From assembly GCF_013343215.1 (NCBI RefSeq), contig NZ_CP039143.1, forward strand, positions 744,001-808,000: a stretch of DNA of 64,000 bases. The letters run 5' to 3'. Shown here in pieces: positions 18,557-28,904 of this stretch; within the stretch, counting starts at the first letter, position 1, and every line of letters starts with the position of its first letter. This stretch comes from Acinetobacter sp. 10FS3-1 (GTDB taxonomy: Bacteria > Pseudomonadota > Gammaproteobacteria > Pseudomonadales > Moraxellaceae). The notes under the pieces are model-generated. The model had not been told where the DNA came from, did no database searches, and saw nothing but the letters and a program-made list of their open reading frames with translations. The position numbers were made by a program, and so were the translations under genes.

Positions 18557-21500
18557 TTAACCTATAATCTCGATTGTACTGGCACCGGCACCGACCGGTT
18601 TGACCTGAATCTGTACCGGAATGCGTTCATGCATTTCCTGAACATGCGAAATCAGTACCACTTTACGGCCCTGACTCTGCAAATGATCCAGAGCATTCAT
18701 TACCATGTGCAAGGAGGCCGGATCTAGCGTACCAAAGCCTTCATCAATAAACAGGGATTCCAGTTTCATCGAGCCGGAGGCCATATTGGCAATCGCCAAA
18801 GCCAGGGCCAGTGAAACCAGGAAAGTTTCCCCCCCGGATAAAGAGAGCACCGGACGCACTTCGCTGTTCATGTCCAGATCAATAATGGCCAGACTTAAAC
18901 TGTCCGGAATCCGGTACAGCTGATAACGCGGTGCCAGCGGCTGTAACTGCTGGTTAGCGTATTCCACCAATATATCCAGATGATGCTCCTGGGCAATTTT
19001 CTGGAATTTGCTGCCTTCCTTGTGTCCGATCAGGTCATAGATCCGACCCCAGCGGTATTCTTCAGCTTTGACCTGTTCAATCTGATGCTGGTGTCTTTGC
19101 AAGGTCACCTGATTATTGACATGAATCCTTAGCTTGGTATCGACTTCATTAAAGGCATTTTGTTGTTCAGCCTTTTCCTGAGCCAGTTTATTTAAGTGTA
19201 GTTCAACTTCTTCAAAGCTCAGTTCAGGCTTGGATTTCAGATGATGCTGATATTGTTCTTCCAGAATCTGCCAGGCTGTTTTGGCATTTTCTACAGTCTG
19301 ATGCTGTAGCTGTAATTGCTGGCGGATTTGCTGGTGCTGTTGCAGATCAATATTTAGGCACTGCTGGATATGCTCATGATTAAAATCAGTATGCAGACTT
19401 TGCCAGTGTTGAATCGCCTGCTGACATTGTTCAATCTGCTGCTGCAGTTGCTGAATCTGGGTGCTGATACTCTGCTTTTTCAATTCAGCCTGTTGCAAAT
19501 GCTGCTCATGTTGCTGGGCAATAAGCTGTTGTGCCCGTAGCTGCTCATCCAGTATGTGTTGCTGCTGTTCCAGATGGTCACGCCATTCCTGTGCCGTGCG
19601 ATAGCTTTGTCCGGCATGACTGAGAGTCAGGCTATTCAGCTGTTCACGTAACGCTTTACCCTGGTGAAGCGCCGTATCCAGCTTTTGTTGTAACTGCCCC
19701 TCATGATGCTGATGCAGAATCAACTGATCACGTGCTTTTTCAAGTTGCTGATTGAGGTTTTGAATGTGGGTTTCTAGGGTTTTAAACTCTTGGGATTGCT
19801 GCTGGCGCTGTTGCAGTTGCTGAGACAGCTGCTGACAGCTCGAGCCAGTATCCTTGACCCAGACATTTTGCAGGGACTCGGGCAAATGGGCCAGCACGGG
19901 CTGAATCATCTGTTCTAGCTGGAGATACTGTTGCATGCTCAAACGCAGCTGATCCAGTTGTTGTTGTTGCTGACGCCAGCGTTTCCAGTCACCTTGCTGA
20001 GTCTGGAGTTGTTGTGCAAGCTGCTGTTGTTCTTGCTGAAGATGAATCGCATGCTGGCCAAGCTGCTGTTGTAGCTGCTCGGTATTCTGGCTTGCATTCA
20101 CTTGCCAGCCAAAGTGTTGCATCTCTTCATGAAGCTGGAATTTTTGCTGTGCCAGTGTGGTGGTGAGCTGTTGATTGCGCTGCTGTTGTTGCTCAATCAG
20201 GGTATGTAATTGAGATTGCTGGATCTGTGCCTGCTGCCATGCATGAGTCTGTTGCTGCAACTTTTCTTGGGCTTCCTGAAGCTGTTGATCATGCAGCTGC
20301 TGCAAGGCATTTTCCAGTAACTCCTGATGCTGCACAAAAGGGTGTTTATGACTGCCACAAACCATACAGGCTTCATCAGGTCTTAGCTGGGCGCGTAATT
20401 CCTGCACACTCTGGGCCTGTAACAGGCGTTGCTGCGCGAGCATCTGTTGCAGTTGTTCAAAGGACTGTTCGGCTTCTTGGCGCTGTTGTTGTAACTGAAG
20501 CAGTTCCGTGGTGAGTTGCTTTAAGGTATTTTGATGCTGCTGTAATTGGCTATTCAGTTGCTGGCTTTCAGCCTCAAGTCCAGCCATTTTCTGGGCAGCC
20601 TGGATCAGGCTTTCCAGTTTTAACTGTTGGATGCTGGCTTGTTGTTGCTGGCTTTGCAGTTGCTGTAATTGCTGTTCGAGCTGCTCCAGATCGGTATAGC
20701 GCTGCGTGAATTCTTGCAAATTTTCAGCTAAGCGCTGTTGCTGCTGTTGCAGTTCAGCGGGGCCAGCTTGAAAAACTGCCGGAGACTGCTGCATAAATTT
20801 TTCACGCAGTGCCTGATATTCCTGCAAACGTTGCAGGGTGGCCTGCGGCTCATGATCAAAAGCCGCTAAAAATTTCTGTTGTTCGAGTTGTGCCTGAATC
20901 TGCTGAGATTGCAGCTGAAGCTGTTGTAACTGTTGTTCGGTCCGGAGGATTTGCTCCTGTACAGGCTGAATCTGCCGGGCTTTATAAGTCTGTTGCTCTG
21001 CTGCAAGCTGTTTATACTGCTCACCCACTGACTGTAGCTCATGATCCAGTTTTAATCCCTGATCCAGATAGGGTTTGATCTTTTGAAATTCTTGCTGCTG
21101 TTGTTGTTGCTGTTGCTGCAATTGAAGCAGCTTCTGCTGCTGAGTGTCACGTTGCTGCTGAATCGCTGAAAACTCGGCAACGACACTGTGCTGCTCGGCC
21201 AGAAAATGGCTACGCTGATTGTGGAGCTGTTGTTGCTGGACAAATTGTTCCCGAATCTGCTGAAACTGGTCCAGCTGTTCCAGCAGCTGTTGTTGTGGTG
21301 CCATCTTCTGCTCGGCATCCAGCTGAACCATATAAATTTCTTTTTTGGCCTGAATTTCAGTATATAAATAATGCTGCTGGCGATGCCATTTTAGATCATT
21401 GTCCAGCACTTTTTCACTCTGGTTAAAATGCTCAATCACCTGTTTTAAGGCAGTATGTTGCTGCTCTAAGGTGGCAATATCTGTTTCGGATAATAGCTCC

Positions 21501-22168
21501 AGATAGCCAATCTGTTTTTCTAGATCAGCCCGTTTCTGTTTAACTTCACTATGTTTTTCAAATGCTTTTTGGCTGACCAGACTGAAAATCTGTGAGTTGG
21601 TCAGATATTCCAGTAAATCGGCACGCTCATTATCCTTGGCTTTTAAAAAGGCACCGACTTCAGACTGAGCCAGCAGAACCGCACGGGTAAACTGCTCAAA
21701 ACTCAAGCCCACCAGTTTTTCAATCAGTGGGGTACATTCAGAAATTTTCTGGTTTAACACCCGCTGATCATCCAGACAGGTAATGGCCCGTTCTACTTTT
21801 AAATTACCATCGACTTTCTGCCGGGCACGACGGATTTCCCAGCGTGCCGTATAGCGTTTCTGATCCAAAGCGATAAATTCAAGCTCGGCAAAACCCTGTA
21901 CGCAGCCACGGCGCAGAATATTCTTGGTGTCCTTGATGGAGACATCCTGGCCGCCCGCATCTTTAAGGCTACCGGTTGCACCTTTCAGACGCGGAATTTC
22001 GTTATATAGCGCCAGACACATGGCATCGAGCAAGGTGGACTTGCCGGAGCCGGTTTTTCCGGTAATGGCAATCAGGCCTGCATAAGCCAGCGGGCTGGAT
22101 TCAAAATTAATATGATGAGTGCCAGCCAGCGAGGCCAGATTATTCAGGCTCAGACGGATAATTTTCAT
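18557..22168 (-). CDS. sbcC: Exonuclease SbcCD subunit SbcC (Rad50-like ATPase)
   Basis: The 1203-residue SMC-like ATPase has an N-terminal Walker A GKTGSGKSTLLDAM (near residues 36-49) and a C-terminal ABC signature LSLSGGETFLVSLALALAIA followed by Walker B LFIDEGFGTLDPASL. Between them lies a very long, glutamine-rich coiled coil interrupted by the zinc-hook CMVC (in RPDEACMVCGSHKHP), which dimerises two arms. With SbcD it cleaves hairpins and blocked DNA ends. Gln content is extreme, including a run of nine Gln near residue 350; this probably reflects CAG/CTG-rich DNA. sbcD lies 8 bases upstream. Confidence 0.93.
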   Translation of the reverse strand: MKIIRLSLNNLASLAGTHHINFESSPLAYAGLIAITGKTGSGKSTLLDAMCLALYNEIPRLKGATGSLKDAGGQDVSIKDTKNILRRGCVQGFAELEFIALDQKRYTARWEIRRARQKVDGNLKVERAITCLDDQRVLNQKISECTPLIEKLVGLSFEQFTRAVLLAQSEVGAFLKAKDNERADLLEYLTNSQIFSLVSQKAFEKHSEVKQKRADLEKQIGYLELLSETDIATLEQQHTALKQVIEHFNQSEKVLDNDLKWHRQQHYLYTEIQAKKEIYMVQLDAEQKMAPQQQLLEQLDQFQQIREQFVQQQQLHNQRSHFLAEQHSVVAEFSAIQQQRDTQQQKLLQLQQQQQQQQQEFQKIKPYLDQGLKLDHELQSVGEQYKQLAAEQQTYKARQIQPVQEQILRTEQQLQQLQLQSQQIQAQLEQQKFLAAFDHEPQATLQRLQEYQALREKFMQQSPAVFQAGPAELQQQQQRLAENLQEFTQRYTDLEQLEQQLQQLQSQQQQASIQQLKLESLIQAAQKMAGLEAESQQLNSQLQQHQNTLKQLTTELLQLQQQRQEAEQSFEQLQQMLAQQRLLQAQSVQELRAQLRPDEACMVCGSHKHPFVQHQELLENALQQLHDQQLQEAQEKLQQQTHAWQQAQIQQSQLHTLIEQQQQRNQQLTTTLAQQKFQLHEEMQHFGWQVNASQNTEQLQQQLGQHAIHLQQEQQQLAQQLQTQQGDWKRWRQQQQQLDQLRLSMQQYLQLEQMIQPVLAHLPESLQNVWVKDTGSSCQQLSQQLQQRQQQSQEFKTLETHIQNLNQQLEKARDQLILHQHHEGQLQQKLDTALHQGKALREQLNSLTLSHAGQSYRTAQEWRDHLEQQQHILDEQLRAQQLIAQQHEQHLQQAELKKQSISTQIQQLQQQIEQCQQAIQHWQSLHTDFNHEHIQQCLNIDLQQHQQIRQQLQLQHQTVENAKTAWQILEEQYQHHLKSKPELSFEEVELHLNKLAQEKAEQQNAFNEVDTKLRIHVNNQVTLQRHQHQIEQVKAEEYRWGRIYDLIGHKEGSKFQKIAQEHHLDILVEYANQQLQPLAPRYQLYRIPDSLSLAIIDLDMNSEVRPVLSLSGGETFLVSLALALAIANMASGSMKLESLFIDEGFGTLDPASLHMVMNALDHLQSQGRKVVLISHVQEMHERIPVQIQVKPVGAGASTIEIIG

Positions 22169-22176
22169 GGCTGATC

Positions 22177-23430
22177 CTAAGCTTGTTGTTTTTGGGCAAG
22201 TTCATGCTGAGCTTCGACCAGCAGCTGCTGAAAATCCTGCTGTATCGAATGGTCCTGACGATAGCCCATTTTTTCCCAGATATTAAAAAATAGTGATTCC
22301 GGCGTTGGAGGCGCCAGATCAATTTTGGAACTATCCGCCGGATCTTCTGCCTGACGCTGATAAACCCGGCTGATCCTGAGCAGACGATAACGATTGACTG
22401 GCAGCGCCTGTTCAATCTGCTGACGTAAATCGACTGGCGGCGGAGCATCGGTTGTGTATTCAATTTCCAGAAAATGCCGGGCAGCGAGATGTTCAATTTC
22501 ACCCGCAGGTAGCGCCTGGATTTTATTCATCAGATTGTCCAGATTTTCCCGGATTCTAAACAGTTCTACCGTACGCGGTACTTGCAGGGCTGCAAACTGA
22601 AAGCGCTGTTCAGCCTTTTGCTCGGGATCAATTTTGACTTCAACCACCTGATGCGAATAGTTGATCTCACTAAAGGATAGAGGAATTGGCGAGCCACTAT
22701 AACGGATATGCGCTTGGCCTACTTTTTGCGGCTTATGCAGATGGCCAAGTGCTACATAGTCGATGACTTCATCAAACAGCGCCGTTGAAAGCGCTTCTTC
22801 ATTGCCCACTATAATCGGGCGTTCAGAATCTGAGGTTTCACCACCTTGCATATGCGCATGTGACATTAAAATCAGAGCCTGATGGGGCGCCTTACGTGCT
22901 TTGGCTTCTGCGATCAGCTGTTGATGCAGATAACTGATGGCATTCTGACTGTTATGAGTATGTTCGTTAATTCCGGTAATTTCAGCGCTGCGTAAATAGG
23001 GCAAGGTCAGACACCAGGCCACAATCGTTCGGTTCTGGTCATAAATTGGCACCAGCAGACGGTCCAGATCAAGCTGATTGGTCGAGGTTCGGCCGACAAT
23101 CCCCACCGCTTTGGCATTAAATTTGGTCAGTAAAGGCTGTACCTGTTCAATCCGGTAACCTGAATCATGGTTACCGGCAATCATCAGGGTTTGCATATGG
23201 GGTGCCAGCTCATGCGCATCAGCAAGAAACTGATACAGCTGTCGTTGTGCACTTGAAGCCGGATTGATGACATCAAAAATATCCCCAGCGATGAGCAGGG
23301 CATGCGGCTGTTTGATCTTGATTTGTTCAAGCAGCCAGATCAGAAATTGCGCATGTTCAAATTCACGGTCATGGTTATGGAAGAATTGCCCCAAATGCCA
23401 ATCAGAAGTATGAAGAAAATGAACTGCCAT
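22177..23430 (-). CDS. sbcD: Exonuclease SbcCD subunit SbcD (Mre11-like nuclease)
   Basis: The 417-residue metallophosphoesterase has the Mre11 motifs HTSDWHLGQ, LIAGDIFDV, IAGNHDS, SHAHMQGG and LGHLHKPQ, which bind two Mn ions. It is the nuclease of the SbcCD complex that trims hairpins and protein-blocked ends. The ATG at 23430 has AAAGGTTGG upstream and directly yields MAVHFLHTSDWHLG; an in-frame TTG three codons earlier is less likely. It is the first gene of the unit with sbcC. Confidence 0.92.
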   Translation of the reverse strand: MAVHFLHTSDWHLGQFFHNHDREFEHAQFLIWLLEQIKIKQPHALLIAGDIFDVINPASSAQRQLYQFLADAHELAPHMQTLMIAGNHDSGYRIEQVQPLLTKFNAKAVGIVGRTSTNQLDLDRLLVPIYDQNRTIVAWCLTLPYLRSAEITGINEHTHNSQNAISYLHQQLIAEAKARKAPHQALILMSHAHMQGGETSDSERPIIVGNEEALSTALFDEVIDYVALGHLHKPQKVGQAHIRYSGSPIPLSFSEINYSHQVVEVKIDPEQKAEQRFQFAALQVPRTVELFRIRENLDNLMNKIQALPAGEIEHLAARHFLEIEYTTDAPPPVDLRQQIEQALPVNRYRLLRISRVYQRQAEDPADSSKIDLAPPTPESLFFNIWEKMGYRQDHSIQQDFQQLLVEAQHELAQKQQA

Positions 23431-23797
23431 GTATACCAACCTTTATTTTTGCCTTGCTACTATAGAAAAAAGCGCTAGTAAAAGTCTACTTGAAAAATAC
23501 TTTCTTATTTGCTTGTAAGCCGTTGAACTTGGTCGTAGAGCCTGCTGAGTTTGCCTGCCATCGTTGAGACAGCTTTTAAGTATAGGCCGGGTCTCATCTT
23601 TATTCAGCTTCAGGTTGTTTTTATTTTCATTCATTGGGGGAGGCCGGTTTGAAAAAATTTACCCTTTTAAACCAGTTTTTATGCAAACCAGGCAAAGCAG
23701 ACTTGAAAAATAAGGACTGATCCTTATGTTAGCTCCTATAAAACAGTCCCTGATTCATCTGGTCAGAGTGACAAAATGCAGCGCCCAAACAATAAAA

Positions 23798-23883
23798 ACC
23801 GACGATTCGAGTGATAGTGAAATCGTCGGTCAAAAATTGTGCAGATGAAAATTTTGGCTGCTGTTCAAAATTTCCACCTGCAC
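23798..23883. other. Two adjacent stem-loops in a 620-base gap between sbcD and the ABZJ_00895-like gene
   Basis: The gap 23431-24049 holds no convincing gene. It contains a perfect 10-bp stem ACCGACGATT/AATCGTCGGT (23798-23807 with 23821-23830). Eight bases later is a second inverted repeat, 23839-23856 with 23866-23883, matching at 16 of 18 positions. The first could be a terminator-like element, but there is no T-run. The pair might be part of a small RNA or a decayed repeat; the function is unknown. Confidence 0.45.
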
Positions 23884-24049
23884 TGAACTTATTGCTTTAG
23901 CGAAGTGAACGAAAACTTGTGGATGCCAGTCCAAATTTTCGAACCTTGTACCCTATATAACGTCATGATCTTGGCTGAGGTTGACAATAAAATGAAAAAA
24001 AACTTAATTTTTTTTATACTAGCTTGTTAATCGTCTTTGGATTCTTCTA

Positions 24050-24499
24050 ATGGTGCCGCTAACTCGCTATTTTCTCTGGTTTTTCTTCCTGTGCTTTGTC
24101 TTTACCTGTATTTGCGGAGTGCTGGCAGCCTTGCTGCCAACCGGCATGGGCGCCATCTTGACCATTGTGCCTTATCTGGTGGCGATGATTTGGGTTCTGT
24201 TTAAATTTTTAAAACAGCAGCGCCGTGCACCCTCTGCAACCGAACGTAAAAAATTTAGCTTGGGCTTCAGTCTGATTTACTGGGGCTATAATCTGGCGTT
24301 TTTAATTTTGGGGATTGTGATTGCAACCCGTTCCAATCCGAATGCCTGGCAGGATTTTTTGCTGTATTTGCAACAGCCGCAATTTGTCAGCATTGTCGTG
24401 ATTATGTTCCTTCTGATCGCCATTCCACTTTATTTGCTGACCTATTGGTTTTATGGCAAACAGGCACAGCGTATGGCAGCTAAAATTTCTGGTTTATAG
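24050..24499 (+). CDS. ABZJ_00895-family small membrane protein
   Basis: The 149-residue protein has four hydrophobic helices, at about residues 7-30, 33-51, 77-95 and 110-133, with a basic loop (KFLKQQRRAPSATERKK) after the second. The pattern, including the end of the first helix at LLPTGMGA and the last helix followed by WFYGKQAQRM, fits a small uncharacterised family frequent in Acinetobacter. The role is unknown. It starts with ATG GTG; no strong ribosome site is visible. It stands alone between two long gaps. Confidence 0.65.
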   Translation: MVPLTRYFLWFFFLCFVFTCICGVLAALLPTGMGAILTIVPYLVAMIWVLFKFLKQQRRAPSATERKKFSLGFSLIYWGYNLAFLILGIVIATRSNPNAWQDFLLYLQQPQFVSIVVIMFLLIAIPLYLLTYWFYGKQAQRMAAKISGL

Positions 24500-24986
24500 T
24501 TGCCATTCAACCGTTGTGTACAAGAAAACCTTAAATATGTGAGTGGACACGGAGGTCAAAGATTACTCATCCTGACAGGACGTCGTGTATAGATAAAAGA
24601 CTTTGGCTCTCTCAAAATTTGGATCTCGGCTATACACAGTTATTTGCAGAATTTTATGAATAATGAGGTTATCCAAGGTAAATATAAGCTTCTGCAACTC
24701 TTATCTTCCTAAACCAGGATGTTTAAAGGGTTAGTAAAATCAAATCTATAAATTAACCCAACTTTAAATTAACCCAGCTATCAACCAGACCGCAGGCTAT
24801 TTTTAATATTCAGATGGTTTTAGCGCAAATTTTTATTTAATAAATAAAATGAGCCAAAGAGTAACTGCCGAAATGTTCTGGATGGCCTGAGTTTTCATTT
24901 ACTGATCAATATTTTTATACTCGACATTTTGATAGGTGAGCAGCGTATACTCTGAATCATGACAAGAAGAATAGTGCAGGATCGGT
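24500..24986. other. Intergenic stretch with no recognised gene
   Basis: These 487 bases have stops in all frames at short intervals and no obvious RNA or repeat. The last 80 bases, which are A+T-rich, probably hold the promoter of the TIGR01777 gene. Confidence 0.5.
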
Positions 24987-25892
24987 ATGTATAAACCAGT
25001 CGTATTGATGACAGGTGCCAGCGGTTTTATTGGCAGCCATCTGGTAAGGTTCTTACTGGCACGGGATTATGCGGTGATCGGTCTGACCCGACAGAAAAAC
25101 TTGCGCAACGCCCACCCGGATTTTCGCTGGGTTCATGATCTGGATGAATTAAAAAACCAGCAGATTGACTATGTGATTAATCTGGCTGGTGAAAGTATTG
25201 GTCAGGGTCGCTGGACCACCGCCCGTAAAAAGAAACTGAAGGATAGTCGTCTAAAGACCACCCGGCAACTTTTTGAGCATCTGGAAAGATATCAGATCAA
25301 GCCCAAACGGATTATTTCAACCTCTGCTGTGGGCTACTATGGCATTGATCCTAAAGAGCAGTGGGATACGGTGTGTACAGAACAGAGCCCGGCACAAGAC
25401 ATTTTTATGTCCGAGCTATGTGCCGAATGGGAGCGTTTGGCCTTATCTTATCCTGAGCAGAACACCAAGATTATTCGTCTAGGTGTGGTGTTTGCTAAGG
25501 GTGGAGGAATTCTTCCGCAGATGTTATTGCCCATCAAACTTAATCTGTTTGGCCGGATTGGTCATGGCCGCCAGCCGGTGACTTGGGTGCATCTTCAGGA
25601 TGTCATGCGGGCCATCGAATTTTTGATGCAGGAATCGACTCAGCCCCAGATTTTTAACCTGGTGGCTCCAGAAAAAGTCAGTCAGGCTCAATTTGCTCGA
25701 ATAGCTGCGCAGCTATTGAACCGTAGACCTTTCTTTCCCCTGTCCGCATGCAGCATGAAAATGCTGCTGGGCGAGCAATCCCAACTGATTTTAAATGGAC
25801 AGTATGTTCAGCCTAAAGCTTTACAGGAGGCTGGTTTTACTTTTAGCTATCCGACTCTGAAAGAGGCGCTACTGGAAGTGTTAAACCGCTAA
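24987..25892 (+). CDS. TIGR01777-family NAD-dependent epimerase/dehydratase-like protein (YfcH-like)
   Basis: The 301-residue protein is an extended short-chain dehydrogenase. It has the Rossmann motif MTGASGFIGSHLV at residues 8-20, the VINLAGESIGQGRWT segment typical of this subfamily, a SAVGYYG active-site region, and the C-terminal DUF1731-type part LLGEQSQLILNGQYVQPKALQEAGF. Its substrate is not known. The 3' end overlaps that of convergent thiO by 12 bases. Confidence 0.85.
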   Translation: MYKPVVLMTGASGFIGSHLVRFLLARDYAVIGLTRQKNLRNAHPDFRWVHDLDELKNQQIDYVINLAGESIGQGRWTTARKKKLKDSRLKTTRQLFEHLERYQIKPKRIISTSAVGYYGIDPKEQWDTVCTEQSPAQDIFMSELCAEWERLALSYPEQNTKIIRLGVVFAKGGGILPQMLLPIKLNLFGRIGHGRQPVTWVHLQDVMRAIEFLMQESTQPQIFNLVAPEKVSQAQFARIAAQLLNRRPFFPLSACSMKMLLGEQSQLILNGQYVQPKALQEAGFTFSYPTLKEALLEVLNR

Positions 25893-27005
25893 AGCCTGAG
25901 TTTCTAAACGCTGTGCCGGATTATAAGGCTCTGGATCAACAAAAGTCGGCTGTTCCAGCATGAGCTGGGCCAGAAGTTTCCCCGACGCAGCGCCCATACA
26001 TAGGCCATTACGGAACTGACCGAAATTGATCCAGAGATTGTCCAGATGCGGCACTTTGCCAATATAGGGAATGCCATCGGGTGAGCTGGGCCTTAAACCG
26101 GCCCATTGTTTCACCATCGGAAAATCAGCCAGCTCTGGCACCATCTCCAGACAGGCAGTAAAAATATCCTGACGGATTTCGGGTGAAGGGGAGGTATCAA
26201 AGCCGACCTGACGCATACTGGAACCGCACAGCACATGACCATCACGGCGTGGGATCAGGTACATGACCTTGTGCATGCACATGCTGGGCAGCCAGTGCTC
26301 TGGTGTTTTAAATAGCAACATCTGGCCCTGTACCGGCTGTACCGGAATGTTAAAGCCGAGCTGTTCCGACCAGTAAGCTGACCATGCGCCGGTTGCAATC
26401 ACAAACTGATCTGCCTGAAAACTCAATCCATTCTCGCTTGATATCTGTTGAACATGACCTTGCTGTATATCGAGTTGGCTGATTTTACAATGTTCCTGCC
26501 AGATCACACGGGGATGCTGCCTCAAATAGCTGATGATCGACTTTAGCAGTCGGGGATTGCGGATATTGGCCAGTTCAGGAAAATAGAGAGCCTGTTTGAA
26601 CTTCGTCTGATCTACTCTGGGATTGATCTGTCCGAGCTGCCTTTGATCGAGAAGTTGCGCCTGCTGCTGCGGATCCTGATATTGCTCGGCATAACGCAAA
26701 CCAATTTCAAAATCGGACTCATCAAAAATCAGCATGCCCGTGTTATGAATCTGAAAATCAATTCCGCTTGACGGTTGCAGTTTTTGATTCCAGGCCTGAT
26801 ACAGCGGTTTGGCATGGCGAGCCAGAGTATTGACGGCATTTGGGTAACGCCAGGGATACATGGGGGAGAGAATGCCGCCTCCGGCCCAGGACGCTGCCTG
26901 TCCGGCGGCCTGCTGATCCAAAATCGTGATCGAACATCCCTGTTCCAGCAGTTCCAGTGCGGACATTAATCCGGTAATACCCGCACCGATAATGGCGATA
27001 TGCAT
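25881..27005 (-). CDS. thiO: Glycine oxidase ThiO (FAD-dependent)
   Basis: The 374-residue DAO-family flavoenzyme has the dinucleotide-binding motif IIGAGITGLMSALEL at the N-terminus, AASWAGGGILSPMYPWRYP (the conserved AG-GG-I-P segment of ThiO), QFVIATGAWS in the middle, and GLRPSSPDGIPYIG plus FGQFRNGLCMGAASG near the C-terminus. It oxidises glycine to the imine/glyoxylate, which feeds the thiazole of thiamine. No other thi genes lie near. It is 19 bases downstream of hemB on the same strand and may share its transcript. Confidence 0.85.
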   Translation of the reverse strand: MHIAIIGAGITGLMSALELLEQGCSITILDQQAAGQAASWAGGGILSPMYPWRYPNAVNTLARHAKPLYQAWNQKLQPSSGIDFQIHNTGMLIFDESDFEIGLRYAEQYQDPQQQAQLLDQRQLGQINPRVDQTKFKQALYFPELANIRNPRLLKSIISYLRQHPRVIWQEHCKISQLDIQQGHVQQISSENGLSFQADQFVIATGAWSAYWSEQLGFNIPVQPVQGQMLLFKTPEHWLPSMCMHKVMYLIPRRDGHVLCGSSMRQVGFDTSPSPEIRQDIFTACLEMVPELADFPMVKQWAGLRPSSPDGIPYIGKVPHLDNLWINFGQFRNGLCMGAASGKLLAQLMLEQPTFVDPEPYNPAQRLETQALAV

Positions 27006-27024
27006 TGCGCCAGGGTCCTTCTGT

Positions 27025-28071
<1,047 letters not shown>

Positions 28072-28141
28072 CTATTGTAGCCCTATCTGAAATTTTTGGG
28101 CATAAATTAGCGGTTTTATTGTGGTGGCTTCGGACAGACTT

Positions 28142-28639
28142 ATGACTAAGACAGAGAAAAACTGGACAGGTAGTATACATTTAGGAGCAAAGGTGGATAT
28201 TGATGTGGTTTTAAATCAGTTGGTACATGCTTTTAATGCCTCTCCTTTTTTTAAGCATAATGGTATGACCATGCGGATCGTCGATGGTCAGATTGAAGCT
28301 TATATTGAGATGCAGGACTTTATGATTGGTAATGTGGCCTTCCAGATTCTGCATGGTGGTCTGGCAGCCACGGTACTCGATAGTATTGGCGGGATTGTGG
28401 CCATGGGAGAGCTATATAAAAAGGCAGGACCAGAAACCATTGCCGAGACCATTAAAAAAGTATCACGTCTGGCAACAGTGGATATGCGGGTAGACTATCT
28501 GGCACCGGGACGCGGGAAATATTTTATTGCCCGTGCAGAAACCTTAAGATTGGGGCGTAAGGGCTGTACCATGCGCATGACTATGGTCAATAACGAAGAC
28601 AAGCCGATTGCTACAGCTATTGCCTCTTATGCATATTAA
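28142..28639 (+). CDS. Hotdog-fold thioesterase (PaaI/YiiD C-terminal-like)
   Basis: The 165-residue protein has a single hotdog domain. HGGLAATVLDSIGGIVAM is the central helix with the conserved His-Gly-Gly and acidic residue, and VDMRVDYLAPGRGKYFIARAETLRLGRKGCTMRMTMVN forms the strand run. Such proteins hydrolyse acyl-CoA thioesters; the substrate is not predictable here. The ATG at 28142 is preferred to an upstream GTG at 28121, although neither has a strong ribosome site. It is divergent from hemB. Confidence 0.8.
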   Translation: MTKTEKNWTGSIHLGAKVDIDVVLNQLVHAFNASPFFKHNGMTMRIVDGQIEAYIEMQDFMIGNVAFQILHGGLAATVLDSIGGIVAMGELYKKAGPETIAETIKKVSRLATVDMRVDYLAPGRGKYFIARAETLRLGRKGCTMRMTMVNNEDKPIATAIASYAY

Positions 28640-28676
28640 TCCATCTGGCAGCTCAAGATTGGCTATGAGCTGAGTA

Positions 28677-28708
28677 TATAAGCACCTTTCTAAGCAGAGG
28701 TGCTTATA
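28677..28708 (+). terminator. Strong hairpin between convergent thioesterase gene and glpK
   Basis: TATAAGCACCT (28677-28687) pairs perfectly with AGGTGCTTATA (28698-28708) around a 10-base loop. A smaller stem CAGCTCA/TGAGCTG lies just upstream at 28649-28672. There is only a weak T-run, so termination is probable, not certain. The rest of the gap to 28904 shows no gene. Confidence 0.6.
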
Positions 28709-28904
28709 CATTTAAATTTTCAGCTTACATTGTTCTATCGGGGGATTGTTATCAAGATGTACCATCATTCATGGCCGCAAAAAATAACAAGCCAGTAAAA
28801 CTCATTTTGAACTCTCCCTGGGTGTTGATCTCAGCGCAATATAAAGTAGTAAGTAAGAAAATATTCAATAGAAAACCGGTAGTAGACAGCGGTTTTTATC
28901 AGGC

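Noticed and set aside
20227..21318. Frames inside the sbcC Gln-rich tract
   Set aside because: Repetitive CTG/CAG sequence keeps other frames open; these are shadows of sbcC.
23443..23634. 63-codon minus-strand frame upstream of sbcD
   Set aside because: Low-complexity polar sequence without ribosome site in the sbcD promoter region; no family signal.
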